Assembly: GCA_027310305.1 (NCBI GenBank)
Contig: DAIDBD010000118.1
Coordinates: 1 to 53,834, forward strand
Direction of reading: 5' to 3'
DNA: 53,834 nucleotides
From: Herminiimonas sp.
Lineage (GTDB): Bacteria; Pseudomonadota; Gammaproteobacteria; Burkholderiales; Burkholderiaceae_D
The notes below the pieces were generated by a model. The model did no database searches and had not been told where the DNA came from. It saw only the letters and a list, made by a program, of their open reading frames with translations. The position numbers and the translations under genes are program-made. This document shows, piece by piece, positions 18,506 through 26,676 of the stretch. The first letter of the stretch is position 1. Each line of letters starts with the position of its first letter.

Positions 18506-19021
18506 CTATGGAAAAGCCGGAATGGTCGGCTCCTCGCCGCGAAACTCCATTTCAGGATGGCGTTCTGCGAGGACTTTTTCGATCTGCTCGACGCGCCGCG
18601 CCGGTACATCCGCGATCATCAGAATTTTGCCCTTTTCGATCTCGGGATAAAACGCTTCGAGCCGCGAGTTCGGAATCGCCGCAGCCACCATGCTTGCAGC
18701 CCAGCCGCCAAACAGGAGGCCGCATGCCGTCGTAAAAAGGACGAGTACCGCTCCCGCAGATTGCTTCGTCATGTCGAAATAGAAAATCATCAGGACGCCC
18801 ACTGCGATTCCCAACAGTGAACCGGCAATCATGCCGGACTTGGCGCCGTGCACCACATCGGTTTTCTGCAAGAAATTGGCTTCCGGCATATCGGGCGGAA
18901 GCGGAGCACCGCCTGTGAGAAAGTGGATATGCCGTTGCTCGATCCGGTTAAGCAACATGTCATCGAGCGTCTTCCGGGCGCTCTCTACATCAGGAAGCAG
19001 ATAATAAAGCCGGTGTCTCAT
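18506..19021 (-). CDS. small membrane protein of unknown function
   Basis: A 171-residue protein. The first ~60 residues are soluble (YYLLPDVESARKTLDDMLL, IEQRHIHFL). Two glycine-rich membrane helices follow (MIAGSLLGIAVGVLMIFYF and AVLVLFTTACGLLFGGWAASMVAA). The C-terminal part (KGKILMIADVPARRVEQIEKVL) again looks like a small ferredoxin-fold domain. Proteins of this shape are common in betaproteobacteria and often lie near stress or respiratory genes; I know of no established function. It lies 83 bases upstream of the oxidase subunit II gene on the same strand and could be co-transcribed. A near-perfect palindrome lies upstream at 19088. Confidence 0.6.
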   Translation of the reverse strand: MRHRLYYLLPDVESARKTLDDMLLNRIEQRHIHFLTGGAPLPPDMPEANFLQKTDVVHGAKSGMIAGSLLGIAVGVLMIFYFDMTKQSAGAVLVLFTTACGLLFGGWAASMVAAAIPNSRLEAFYPEIEKGKILMIADVPARRVEQIEKVLAERHPEMEFRGEEPTIPAFP

Positions 19022-19361
19022 GATCGGTTCCTAAGGTTACCTGATCCGACTTTAGTATATTCGCTTGTGAAATGCTTTCTGTAGCCGCGGTAACAGTCAT
19101 TGATTCTAATCAATGACTGTTACCGGTCGATCAGATAGAGGCATTATTATCCCCTGGTTTATTAGTCGCCTGTTCAGCCAGTGACCGACGCCATGCGGGC
19201 TATCATCGCATTCATGCTGACGAATATGGGAAGGACTTTTTGCCATTTTCCCAGTAGGTGCAGGTGCCGCCCATCATGTTTTTCATGAAGATCGACTGGG
19301 AAACAATATCGCCTTATTTGAAGGCGAGGGTCAGACTCAGTATCAGGATCAGATCGCTATT
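19022..19361. other. intergenic region with palindrome, otherwise unassigned
   Basis: Apart from the palindrome at 19088-19125, which sits where the promoter of the small membrane protein should be, I see no gene in this 340-base gap. The only open frame is short and has no recognisable protein features. Confidence 0.4.
19088..19125. repeat. 38-base palindrome with 18-base perfect arms
   Basis: Each 18-base arm (left arm begins CGGTAACAGTCATTG) is exactly complementary to the other across a central CT. No T-tract follows on either strand, so it is not a simple terminator. It could be a large operator, a cruciform site or the end of a small mobile element. Confidence 0.7.
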
Positions 19362-20159
19362 TTATTTTTTCCAGTCGGGTTCGCGTTTGTCTATGAACGC
19401 CTGCACGCCTTCCAGCGCCGCTTCATGCATCATGTTGCACGCCATGGTCTGCCCCGCCAGCTGATAGGCCGCATCGATGCCCATCTCGCACTGTTTGTAG
19501 AATAGTTGCTTGCCCATTGCCACTGCCACCGCGGGCTTGGCAAGGATGCTGGCGGTCAGCTTGCCGATTTCGGCATCGAGCAGCTCGGCCGGCACGACGC
19601 GGTTCACCAAGCCGCGTTCCCGGGCGGTGTCGGCATCGATGAATTCGCCGGTCAACAGCATTTCCATTGCATGCTTGCGCGAGACGTTGCGCGACAAGCC
19701 GACCGACGGCGTGGAGCAGAACAGACCGAAGTTTACGCCGGATACCGCGAATTTCGCAGTGCTTGCCGCGACCGCCAGATCGCACATCGACACCAGTTGG
19801 CAACCGGCGGCGGTTGCAATGCCTTGCACTCGCGCAATGACCGGCTGCGGCATGTTCTGGATCGTCAGCATCATCTTGCTGCACTGGTTGAACAGCATTT
19901 TGTAATAGCCGATCGACGGCGCGGCGCGCATCTGTTTCAGGTCATGCCCGGCGCAAAATGCCTTGCCCGCCGCGGCAAGCACGACCACGCGCGCGCCATC
20001 GTCTGCTGCCACGGCATCGAGCTCGGCCTGCAATGCGTGCATCATTTCCTGCGACAACGGATTGAACCTGTCGCCGCGATTGAGCGCGAGCGTGACGATA
20101 CCGCCGGATTGCGACTTGAGAATATATGGCGTACTGCCTTGCGATTCGGATGCGCTCAT
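19362..20159 (-). CDS. enoyl-CoA hydratase/isomerase family protein (ECHDC3-like)
   Basis: A 265-residue crotonase-fold protein. It shows AGKAFCAGHDLKQM, the first oxyanion-hole and CoA-binding segment, then VIARVQGIATAAGCQLVSMCDLAVA, the second. The region where the first catalytic glutamate of classical hydratases lies (normally PEVKLG) reads VSGVNFG, so true hydration of enoyl-CoA is doubtful. This resembles the ECHDC3 subgroup. The start at 20159 is chosen because GGAGAAAGGG lies directly upstream; in-frame ATGs further out (20201) lack this. It follows the GTPase gene by 38 bases. The substrate is unknown; a role in acyl-CoA metabolism is inferred from the fold. Confidence 0.8.
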   Translation of the reverse strand: MSASESQGSTPYILKSQSGGIVTLALNRGDRFNPLSQEMMHALQAELDAVAADDGARVVVLAAAGKAFCAGHDLKQMRAAPSIGYYKMLFNQCSKMMLTIQNMPQPVIARVQGIATAAGCQLVSMCDLAVAASTAKFAVSGVNFGLFCSTPSVGLSRNVSRKHAMEMLLTGEFIDADTARERGLVNRVVPAELLDAEIGKLTASILAKPAVAVAMGKQLFYKQCEMGIDAAYQLAGQTMACNMMHEAALEGVQAFIDKREPDWKK

Positions 20160-20197
20160 GCTTTCCCTTTCTCCTTCAGCCATGACGGCAGGCGATA

Positions 20198-21115
20198 TCA
20201 ATCGTCGCCGGATTCAATCATTGCATCTTGCGGTTCGCCCAATCTCGGTTCCGACTTGTAACTGGCCAGCAAGGCGATGCGGCTGTCGGGCGTTTCAAGG
20301 CTGACACGTCCCAGTGCGCCGCTGCGGTAATCCTGCAACAGCGTATGCGCCGCTTTTTCAAGATCAAGGTCGCCGCCCTTCAAGCGAAAACCGCGCCGCA
20401 TGGCCACGCCTTCCACCACGCTCACGCCATCGATGCCTTCCGTTGGAAAACCATAGCGCGCGCTCAGCAACGCCGCATAACGGGTCAGCAATACATCGGC
20501 CAGAAAGGTCGCCACTTCTTCTTCGATCAATGCATTGCTGCCGATCGCATGGCTGGCAGCCAGCATCAGCCCGTCGGTGGGGTGTTCGATCTTCGGCCAC
20601 AACATGCCGGGCGTATCGATCAGCACCATGTTATTGCCCAGATATAACCGCTGCTGCATTTTGGTGACGGCCGGTTCATCGCCGACTTTCGCGACCCGCT
20701 TCTTGAGCAGCGCATTCATCAGCGTCGATTTGCCGACGTTGGGAATGCCCATGATCATGATCCGAAGCGGCTTCAACGCGGTGCCGCGATGCGGTGCGAT
20801 TTTCAAAGCGAGAGCAGGAATTTTTGTGACATCGGATGGCTTCTTGCAGCTGAGTGCGACCGCATGCACATCTTTCTGCCGGTTGTACCGATCGAGCCAT
20901 GCTTGCGTGGCGACCGGGTCGGCCAGATCGCTCTTGTTCAGGATTTTCAGACACGGCCGCTGCCGAAACACGCGCAGTTGCTCGATCATCGGATTGCAGC
21001 TCGCCTGCGGCACACGCGCATCGAGCACTTCGATCACCATATCGACCTTTTCCATGGCTTCCGCCGCTTTTTTGCGGGCGGCGTTCATGTGGCCGGGGAA
21101 CCATTGTATGGACAT
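20198..21115 (-). CDS. ylqF: YlqF/RbgA-family ribosome biogenesis GTPase
   Basis: A 305-residue circularly permuted GTPase. The G motifs come in the order G4 (LNKSDLADP), G1 P-loop (MGIPNVGKSTLMNAL), G3 (DTPGM), as is diagnostic of the YlqF/YawG family. The N-terminus QWFPGHMNAARKKAAE and DMVIEVLDARVPQASCNP are also family features. RbgA in Bacillus assists late assembly of the 50S subunit; the proteobacterial homologues are less studied. It is first in a two-gene unit with the enoyl-CoA hydratase-like gene. The C-terminal ~80 residues form the helical domain. Confidence 0.9.
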   Translation of the reverse strand: MSIQWFPGHMNAARKKAAEAMEKVDMVIEVLDARVPQASCNPMIEQLRVFRQRPCLKILNKSDLADPVATQAWLDRYNRQKDVHAVALSCKKPSDVTKIPALALKIAPHRGTALKPLRIMIMGIPNVGKSTLMNALLKKRVAKVGDEPAVTKMQQRLYLGNNMVLIDTPGMLWPKIEHPTDGLMLAASHAIGSNALIEEEVATFLADVLLTRYAALLSARYGFPTEGIDGVSVVEGVAMRRGFRLKGGDLDLEKAAHTLLQDYRSGALGRVSLETPDSRIALLASYKSEPRLGEPQDAMIESGDD

Positions 21116-21176
21116 GTGTAGCTTAATTTGGGATCAAGACGCTATTTTACTCGTGGTGCCTTCAATTAGTCGTTGC

Positions 21177-21811
21177 TTAATGGGGTTGGGCTTCGTGGAG
21201 ACAAGCCGGGTCTCGCCCCGGCGGGCGAGGTACTTTCTTTTGCTTCGCCAAAAAGAAAGTACCCAAAGAAAAGGCGACCCTACAAAGCGCCCTGCGGGTT
21301 CCCGCGGGCATGGCAGCCAAAGCGGGAAACGAAACCAACTCGCTGCGCTCAGACATGTTTCGTTTCTGATCCGCTTTGACTGCCATGCCCGCGGCGCTTC
21401 GCCAAGGGTTGAACGTCAACAGCAGAGTCAAAAGCTAAAAGCAAAACCAAAGTCAAAACCAGCCCATTGGACTGGCGACATACATACACCGGTTTATCGG
21501 TAAAACACTGTTTTGGTTTTGGTTTTGGTTTTGGTTTTGGTTTTGGTTTTGGTTTTGGTTTTGGTTTTGGTTTTGACGTGCCACCGCTTGAGACGCTGCC
21601 GTTTGGGCGGGGCGAAAAATGGATCAGAAACGAAACATGTCTGAGCGCAGCGAGTTGGTTTCGTTTCCCATTTTTTGTCCCGCCCAAACGGGTACCCGAA
21701 GGGCAGCGTCTTGCGGTCGCCTTCTTTTGCTTACTTTTCTTGGCGAGACAAGAAAAGTGAGTGGCTGCCGGGCCACCCCCGGCTAGTACTCACGAAGCCC
21801 AACCCAATTAA
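21177..21811. repeat. 635-base nested inverted-repeat element
   Basis: The ends TTAATGGGGTTGGGCTTCGTG (21177-21197) and the complementary 21-mer at 21791-21811 match with one mismatch. Inside, a perfect 49-base inverted repeat lies at 21324-21372 and 21621-21669. Each copy is the tip of its own long hairpin, with flanking arms such as CCGCGGGCATGGCAG pairing with CTGCCATGCCCGCGG. A further 13-base hairpin (GGTACTTTCTTTT) lies at 21229-21263. The centre has ten TTTTGG units. Open frames inside are low-complexity and look non-coding. The layout fits a non-autonomous mobile or dispersed repeat of betaproteobacteria. Confidence 0.75.
21511..21570 (+). repeat. (TTTTGG)10 hexanucleotide microsatellite
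   Basis: Ten uninterrupted copies of TTTTGG, followed by TTTTGA. The tract is a likely site of copy-number change by slippage. It lies in the middle of the inverted-repeat element. The opposite strand reads CCAAAA. Confidence 0.95.
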
Positions 21812-21847
21812 TAAACGAAAACTCCAAAATCTTCCCAAAATACCAAC

Positions 21848-23485
21848 CTACAAATCTATCGCCGCCACCGATCCCGCCCGTTGCCGCAATTCAAATTTCT
21901 GAATCTTTCCGGTAGACGTTTTCGGCAGCACATCGAACACCACCGCGCGCGGCACCTTGAACCCGGCCAGATGCTGCTTGCAATGCGCGATGATCTCTTT
22001 ATCCGTCAGCACGACGCCCGGCTTCAACTCGACGAATGCGCACGGCGTCTCACCCCACTTCTCACTCGGCATCGCCACCACTGCAGCCGCCAGCACCGCA
22101 GGATGCCGGTACAGCACATCCTCCACTTCGATGCTGGAAATATTTTCTCCGCCGGAAATAATGATGTCCTTGCTGCGATCCTTGATCTTGATGTAGCCAT
22201 CGGGCTGTATCACGCCCAGATCGCCGGAATGAAACCAGCCGCCGGCGAACGTCTCCTGCGTCGCCTGCCGATTCTTGAGATAGCCCTTCATCGTGATATT
22301 GCCGCGAAACATGATCTCGCCGATCGTCTCGCCATCGGCCGGAACGGGCTGCATGGTGTCCGTATCCAGCACGGTCACCGCTTCCTGCAGCGTATAGCGC
22401 ACGCCCTGCCGCGCGTTCAGCCGCGCCCGTTCACCGATATCGACCGCATCCCATTCCAGTTGTTTTTCGCAGACGACGGCGGGCCCATACACTTCGGTCA
22501 AGCCATAGACATGAATCAGATCGAAACCCATCTGCTCCATGCCTTCGATCATCGACGCCGGCGGCGCGGCGCCGGCCACCATCGCCGATACCTTGTGCGC
22601 GATGCCGTCGCGCATGTCGGCGGGCGCATTCAGGATCAATGAATGGACGATCGGCGCACCGCAGTAATGCGACACCTTATGCTCGCGGATTGCATCCCAG
22701 ATCGCCTTGGCTTCGACCCGCCGCAGGCAGACATTGACGCCGGCCTGCGCCGCGACGGTCCATGGAAAGCACCAGCCGTTGCAATGGAACATCGGCAAGG
22801 TCCACAAATACACCGGATGGCGCGGCATCGACCAGACCATCACGTTCGACACTGCGTTCAGGTAGGCGCCGCGATGATGCACCACGACGCCTTTCGGATT
22901 GCCGGTCGTGCCCGACGTGTAGTTCAGCCCGATTGCATCCCATTCATCGGCCGGGTTTTCCCATGCATGCTGCGGGTCGCCTTGCGCGATGAATGCGTCA
23001 TATTCGACGTCACCAATGCGCTCGCCGGGGCCGGTGTACTCGGAATCATCAACGCCAATGATCAGTATTTCGTGATTCAGCTTTGCCAGCGCCGCGCGCA
23101 TGACCGCCGAAAATTCACGATCGACGATCACCGCTTTCGCTTCGCCATGCTCGATCATGAACGCGATCGAATCGGCATCGAGCCGCGTATTGAGCGTATT
23201 CAATACCGCGCCGGCCATCGGCACGCCGAAGTGCGCATCGATCATCGGCGGCGTATTCGGCAGCATCACCGCCACGGTGTCGTTTTTGCCGATTCCGCGC
23301 TGCGCCAGCGCGGAGGCAAGACGACGTGCACGCTGATAGGCTTCTAACCATGTCAGGCGCAGCGCGCCATGAACCACCGCCAGCCGATGCGGATAGACAC
23401 TGGCGGCGCGCTCGATGAAACTCAATGGCGTCAACGGCGTGTAGTTGGCCTGATTCTTGTCGAGATCGATGTCGTATGGGCTCAT
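21848..23485 (-). CDS. acyl-CoA synthetase (AMP-forming)
   Basis: A 545-residue member of the ANL superfamily that activates a carboxylic acid to its CoA thioester via an acyl-adenylate. Visible are the P-loop LNYTSGTTGNPKGV, VYGLTEVYGP (A5 region), GWFHSGDLGVIQPDGYI (A7), KDRSKDIIISGGENIS (A8 hinge) and the catalytic lysine in PKTSTGKIQKFELR (A10). The overall pattern resembles medium-chain or AlkK-type synthetases more than acetyl-CoA synthetase. Substrate length cannot be fixed from sequence. The gene stands next to a deacetylase-like gene on the same strand 83 bases upstream. Confidence 0.9.
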   Translation of the reverse strand: MSPYDIDLDKNQANYTPLTPLSFIERAASVYPHRLAVVHGALRLTWLEAYQRARRLASALAQRGIGKNDTVAVMLPNTPPMIDAHFGVPMAGAVLNTLNTRLDADSIAFMIEHGEAKAVIVDREFSAVMRAALAKLNHEILIIGVDDSEYTGPGERIGDVEYDAFIAQGDPQHAWENPADEWDAIGLNYTSGTTGNPKGVVVHHRGAYLNAVSNVMVWSMPRHPVYLWTLPMFHCNGWCFPWTVAAQAGVNVCLRRVEAKAIWDAIREHKVSHYCGAPIVHSLILNAPADMRDGIAHKVSAMVAGAAPPASMIEGMEQMGFDLIHVYGLTEVYGPAVVCEKQLEWDAVDIGERARLNARQGVRYTLQEAVTVLDTDTMQPVPADGETIGEIMFRGNITMKGYLKNRQATQETFAGGWFHSGDLGVIQPDGYIKIKDRSKDIIISGGENISSIEVEDVLYRHPAVLAAAVVAMPSEKWGETPCAFVELKPGVVLTDKEIIAHCKQHLAGFKVPRAVVFDVLPKTSTGKIQKFELRQRAGSVAAIDL

Positions 23486-23568
23486 GGCGATTGGATCCGT
23501 GGCGAAGTGAGCGTGAGCTGAAATGTGCGTTGACTATTTATCTATTCTCGCCGTTCTTTCAGTCTGCT

Positions 23569-24558
23569 TCAATCCAATTCTGCCAGCGCCTTCAGATGAG
23601 CGACGACGCTGCGCCCTAGCGCGGACAGGTTGTAGCCGCCTTCCAGGCAACTGACGATGCGCCCTTTGCCGTGCTGTCTGGCGACTGCCATCACCTGTTG
23701 CGTGATCCACGCATAATCGTCTTCCACCAGTCCCATCTGCCCGATATCGTCTTCGCGATGCGCATCGAAACCGGCCGAGATGAAGATCATTTCCGGCCGA
23801 TGCGCATGCAGTGCCGGCAGCCATTGCTCGGCCACGATTCGGCGCACCGCATCGCCTTTCGTATGCGCCGGCACCGGAACATTGACAGTATTTCTACTGT
23901 TGCGCGCAGATCGCTCGGCGCCGGTATACGGATAGAACGGATGTTGGAAAAAACTCACCATCAGCACGCGCGGCTCATCGATGAACGCTTCTTCGGTGCC
24001 ATTGCCATGATGTACATCGAAATCGACGATCGCGACGCGCTGCAGGCCACGGACTTCCAGCGCATGCCTGGCGGCGATCGCGACATTGTTGAACAGGCAG
24101 AATCCCATCGGTTCGGATGGCCGGGCGTGATGGCCCGGCGGGCGGATCGCGCAGAATGCATTGTCCAGTTCGCCGGCAATCACCGCATCGGTGGCGGCGA
24201 CCGCCGCGCCGGCCGCATGCAGCGCCGCCTGCCAGCTATGCGCATTGAGCGAAGTATCGCCATCCAGCGGATAGTAGCCGGCATGCCTGTTCATTACCGG
24301 ACCAGACCCATCGTCTTGCGCCAGCGTCAAGCCGGGTGACGGCACGTTGTCGCGGATCAGTGCAATCGCACCGGCCGTATGGTTGCGTGCGATGGCAGAA
24401 ATGTCGGCAGCAGGCGCCTCGCGGTAATCCAGAAAGCCATCGATGCGGCTGGCAATCAACTGGTCCTCGATCGCCTGCAAGCGCGCGGGCGACTCGGGAT
24501 GCCAGGCACCCATTTCATGGCGTTTGCAATCGGGATGGGTGTAGATGGCGGTGGTCAT
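23569..24558 (-). CDS. histone deacetylase-like amidohydrolase (class II type)
   Basis: 329 residues of the HDAC/AcuC/acetylpolyamine amidohydrolase fold. Zinc and catalytic residues are seen in RPPGHHARP (His-His pair), VDFDVHHGNGTEEAF (Asp and His zinc ligands) and FISAGFDAHREDD (third ligand Asp). GGYNLSALG is the C-terminal glycine loop. The bacterial enzymes remove acyl groups from lysine or polyamines. The start at 24558 (MTTAIYTHPDC) replaces a longer frame from 24573, since MTTAIYTHPDC is the typical N-terminus. It lies directly upstream of the acyl-CoA synthetase gene. AcuC controls acetyl-CoA synthetase in Bacillus, so a similar pairing is an attractive but unproven idea. Confidence 0.87.
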   Translation of the reverse strand: MTTAIYTHPDCKRHEMGAWHPESPARLQAIEDQLIASRIDGFLDYREAPAADISAIARNHTAGAIALIRDNVPSPGLTLAQDDGSGPVMNRHAGYYPLDGDTSLNAHSWQAALHAAGAAVAATDAVIAGELDNAFCAIRPPGHHARPSEPMGFCLFNNVAIAARHALEVRGLQRVAIVDFDVHHGNGTEEAFIDEPRVLMVSFFQHPFYPYTGAERSARNSRNTVNVPVPAHTKGDAVRRIVAEQWLPALHAHRPEMIFISAGFDAHREDDIGQMGLVEDDYAWITQQVMAVARQHGKGRIVSCLEGGYNLSALGRSVVAHLKALAELD

Positions 24559-24752
24559 TGGATAGCGAAGCACGCCATTGGCGTTCTCGAATAGAATCGT
24601 ACAGGTTTATTAAAACTGATTTCCAGTTTAACCAAAAAGCGACGTATCGATATTATTTTGTTCACTATGGCCAATATCCGGTATTTGAGATTGCGCAAGA
24701 GTAGTTCAGAATAAGTGCGCTTCCATCTTTAACCTTCAGCAAAAAAACCCCC

Positions 24753-25673
<921 letters not shown>

Positions 25674-25683
25674 GCGCCGAGCC

Positions 25684-26676
25684 ATGTTGCGAACGCTGCC
25701 AGCCGTTTTTTATAAAGCCATTAACCGATGGGTATTTCAACTGCGCAATGCCGAACCCGGCGAAGTATTCTTAAACCAGCGCCGCGTCTTCATCGTGCCG
25801 ACCAAACCGGGGCTGGGCTTCGGCGTGATGCTGTTCGTGCTGTTCATCGGCTCGGTCAATTACAACCTGAGCCTCGGCTTCGCACTCACTTTTTTGATGG
25901 CCGGTTGCGCGGTGATCGACATGCACCTGACGTTTCGCAATCTGGCGCATTTGTATCTGGCGGCGGGACGTGCGCCGGCTGTATTTGCCGGCGAAGAAGC
26001 GCAGTTCGAACTGCATCTGATCAATCGGCGCAAGCATGACCGTTACGCGATCTGGCTCGGTTTCATCGGCGAAGGATTGCCCGATCTGGCGCAACCGGCC
26101 GACGTCGCCGCCGATGCATCGTGCCGCGTATTGCTGAGCGCGCCCGCGCGGCAGCGAGGCTGGCTGGCCGCGCCCCGGATCCGATTGCAAACCCGTTTTC
26201 CGCTCGGCTTGCTGCGCGCATGGAGTTACTGGCAGCCGGATGCGAAGGTATTGGTCTATCCGCAGCCGGAACAGAACGCGCCGCCGCTGCCGATGGCAGG
26301 CGAAGCAAAGGAAGACGGCCAGGGACGCGCCGGACATGACGACTTCGCCGGCATCCGCGCTTATCAGGCAGGCGATTCGATGAAGCATCTTGCGTGGCGG
26401 CAGATCGCCAGGCTCGGCATGGAATCCAACGGCACGCTGGTCACCAAGCATTTCGAAGGCGGCGCCGCCGGCCGGCTGCAAATTGATTTTGCAACGCTGC
26501 CGCGCCACATGGACGTCGAAATGAAATTATCGCGCATGAGCCGGTGGGTGATCGAAGCCGAAGCGCGCGGATTGCCATATGCATTCCGGCTGGGCGAGAT
26601 TGTTTTCGCCGCGGCGATCGGGCCGGCGCATCAGGAAGACTGCCTGCGCGCGCTCGCGCTGCACGAGAGCGCATGA
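25684..26676 (+). CDS. DUF58 domain membrane protein
   Basis: A 330-residue protein with two membrane helices near the N-terminus (about 43-60 and 65-82: GFGVMLFVLFIGSVNYNLSL, FALTFLMAGCAVIDM). A soluble beta-rich region follows, and the DUF58 signature comes late (DDFAGIRAYQAGDSMKHLAWRQIAR, about 218-243). It is the usual partner of MoxR ATPases and transglutaminase-like membrane proteins in proteobacteria. It overlaps the next start by four bases (ATGA). The biochemical role is not established; a link to envelope or peptidoglycan maturation is inferred from the operon. Confidence 0.85.
   Translation: MLRTLPAVFYKAINRWVFQLRNAEPGEVFLNQRRVFIVPTKPGLGFGVMLFVLFIGSVNYNLSLGFALTFLMAGCAVIDMHLTFRNLAHLYLAAGRAPAVFAGEEAQFELHLINRRKHDRYAIWLGFIGEGLPDLAQPADVAADASCRVLLSAPARQRGWLAAPRIRLQTRFPLGLLRAWSYWQPDAKVLVYPQPEQNAPPLPMAGEAKEDGQGRAGHDDFAGIRAYQAGDSMKHLAWRQIARLGMESNGTLVTKHFEGGAAGRLQIDFATLPRHMDVEMKLSRMSRWVIEAEARGLPYAFRLGEIVFAAAIGPAHQEDCLRALALHESA

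Noticed and set aside
21511-21570. Possible CRISPR array
   Set aside because: The (TTTTGG)10 tract is a simple microsatellite with no spacers and no direct repeats of 20-40 bases; no cas genes are nearby.
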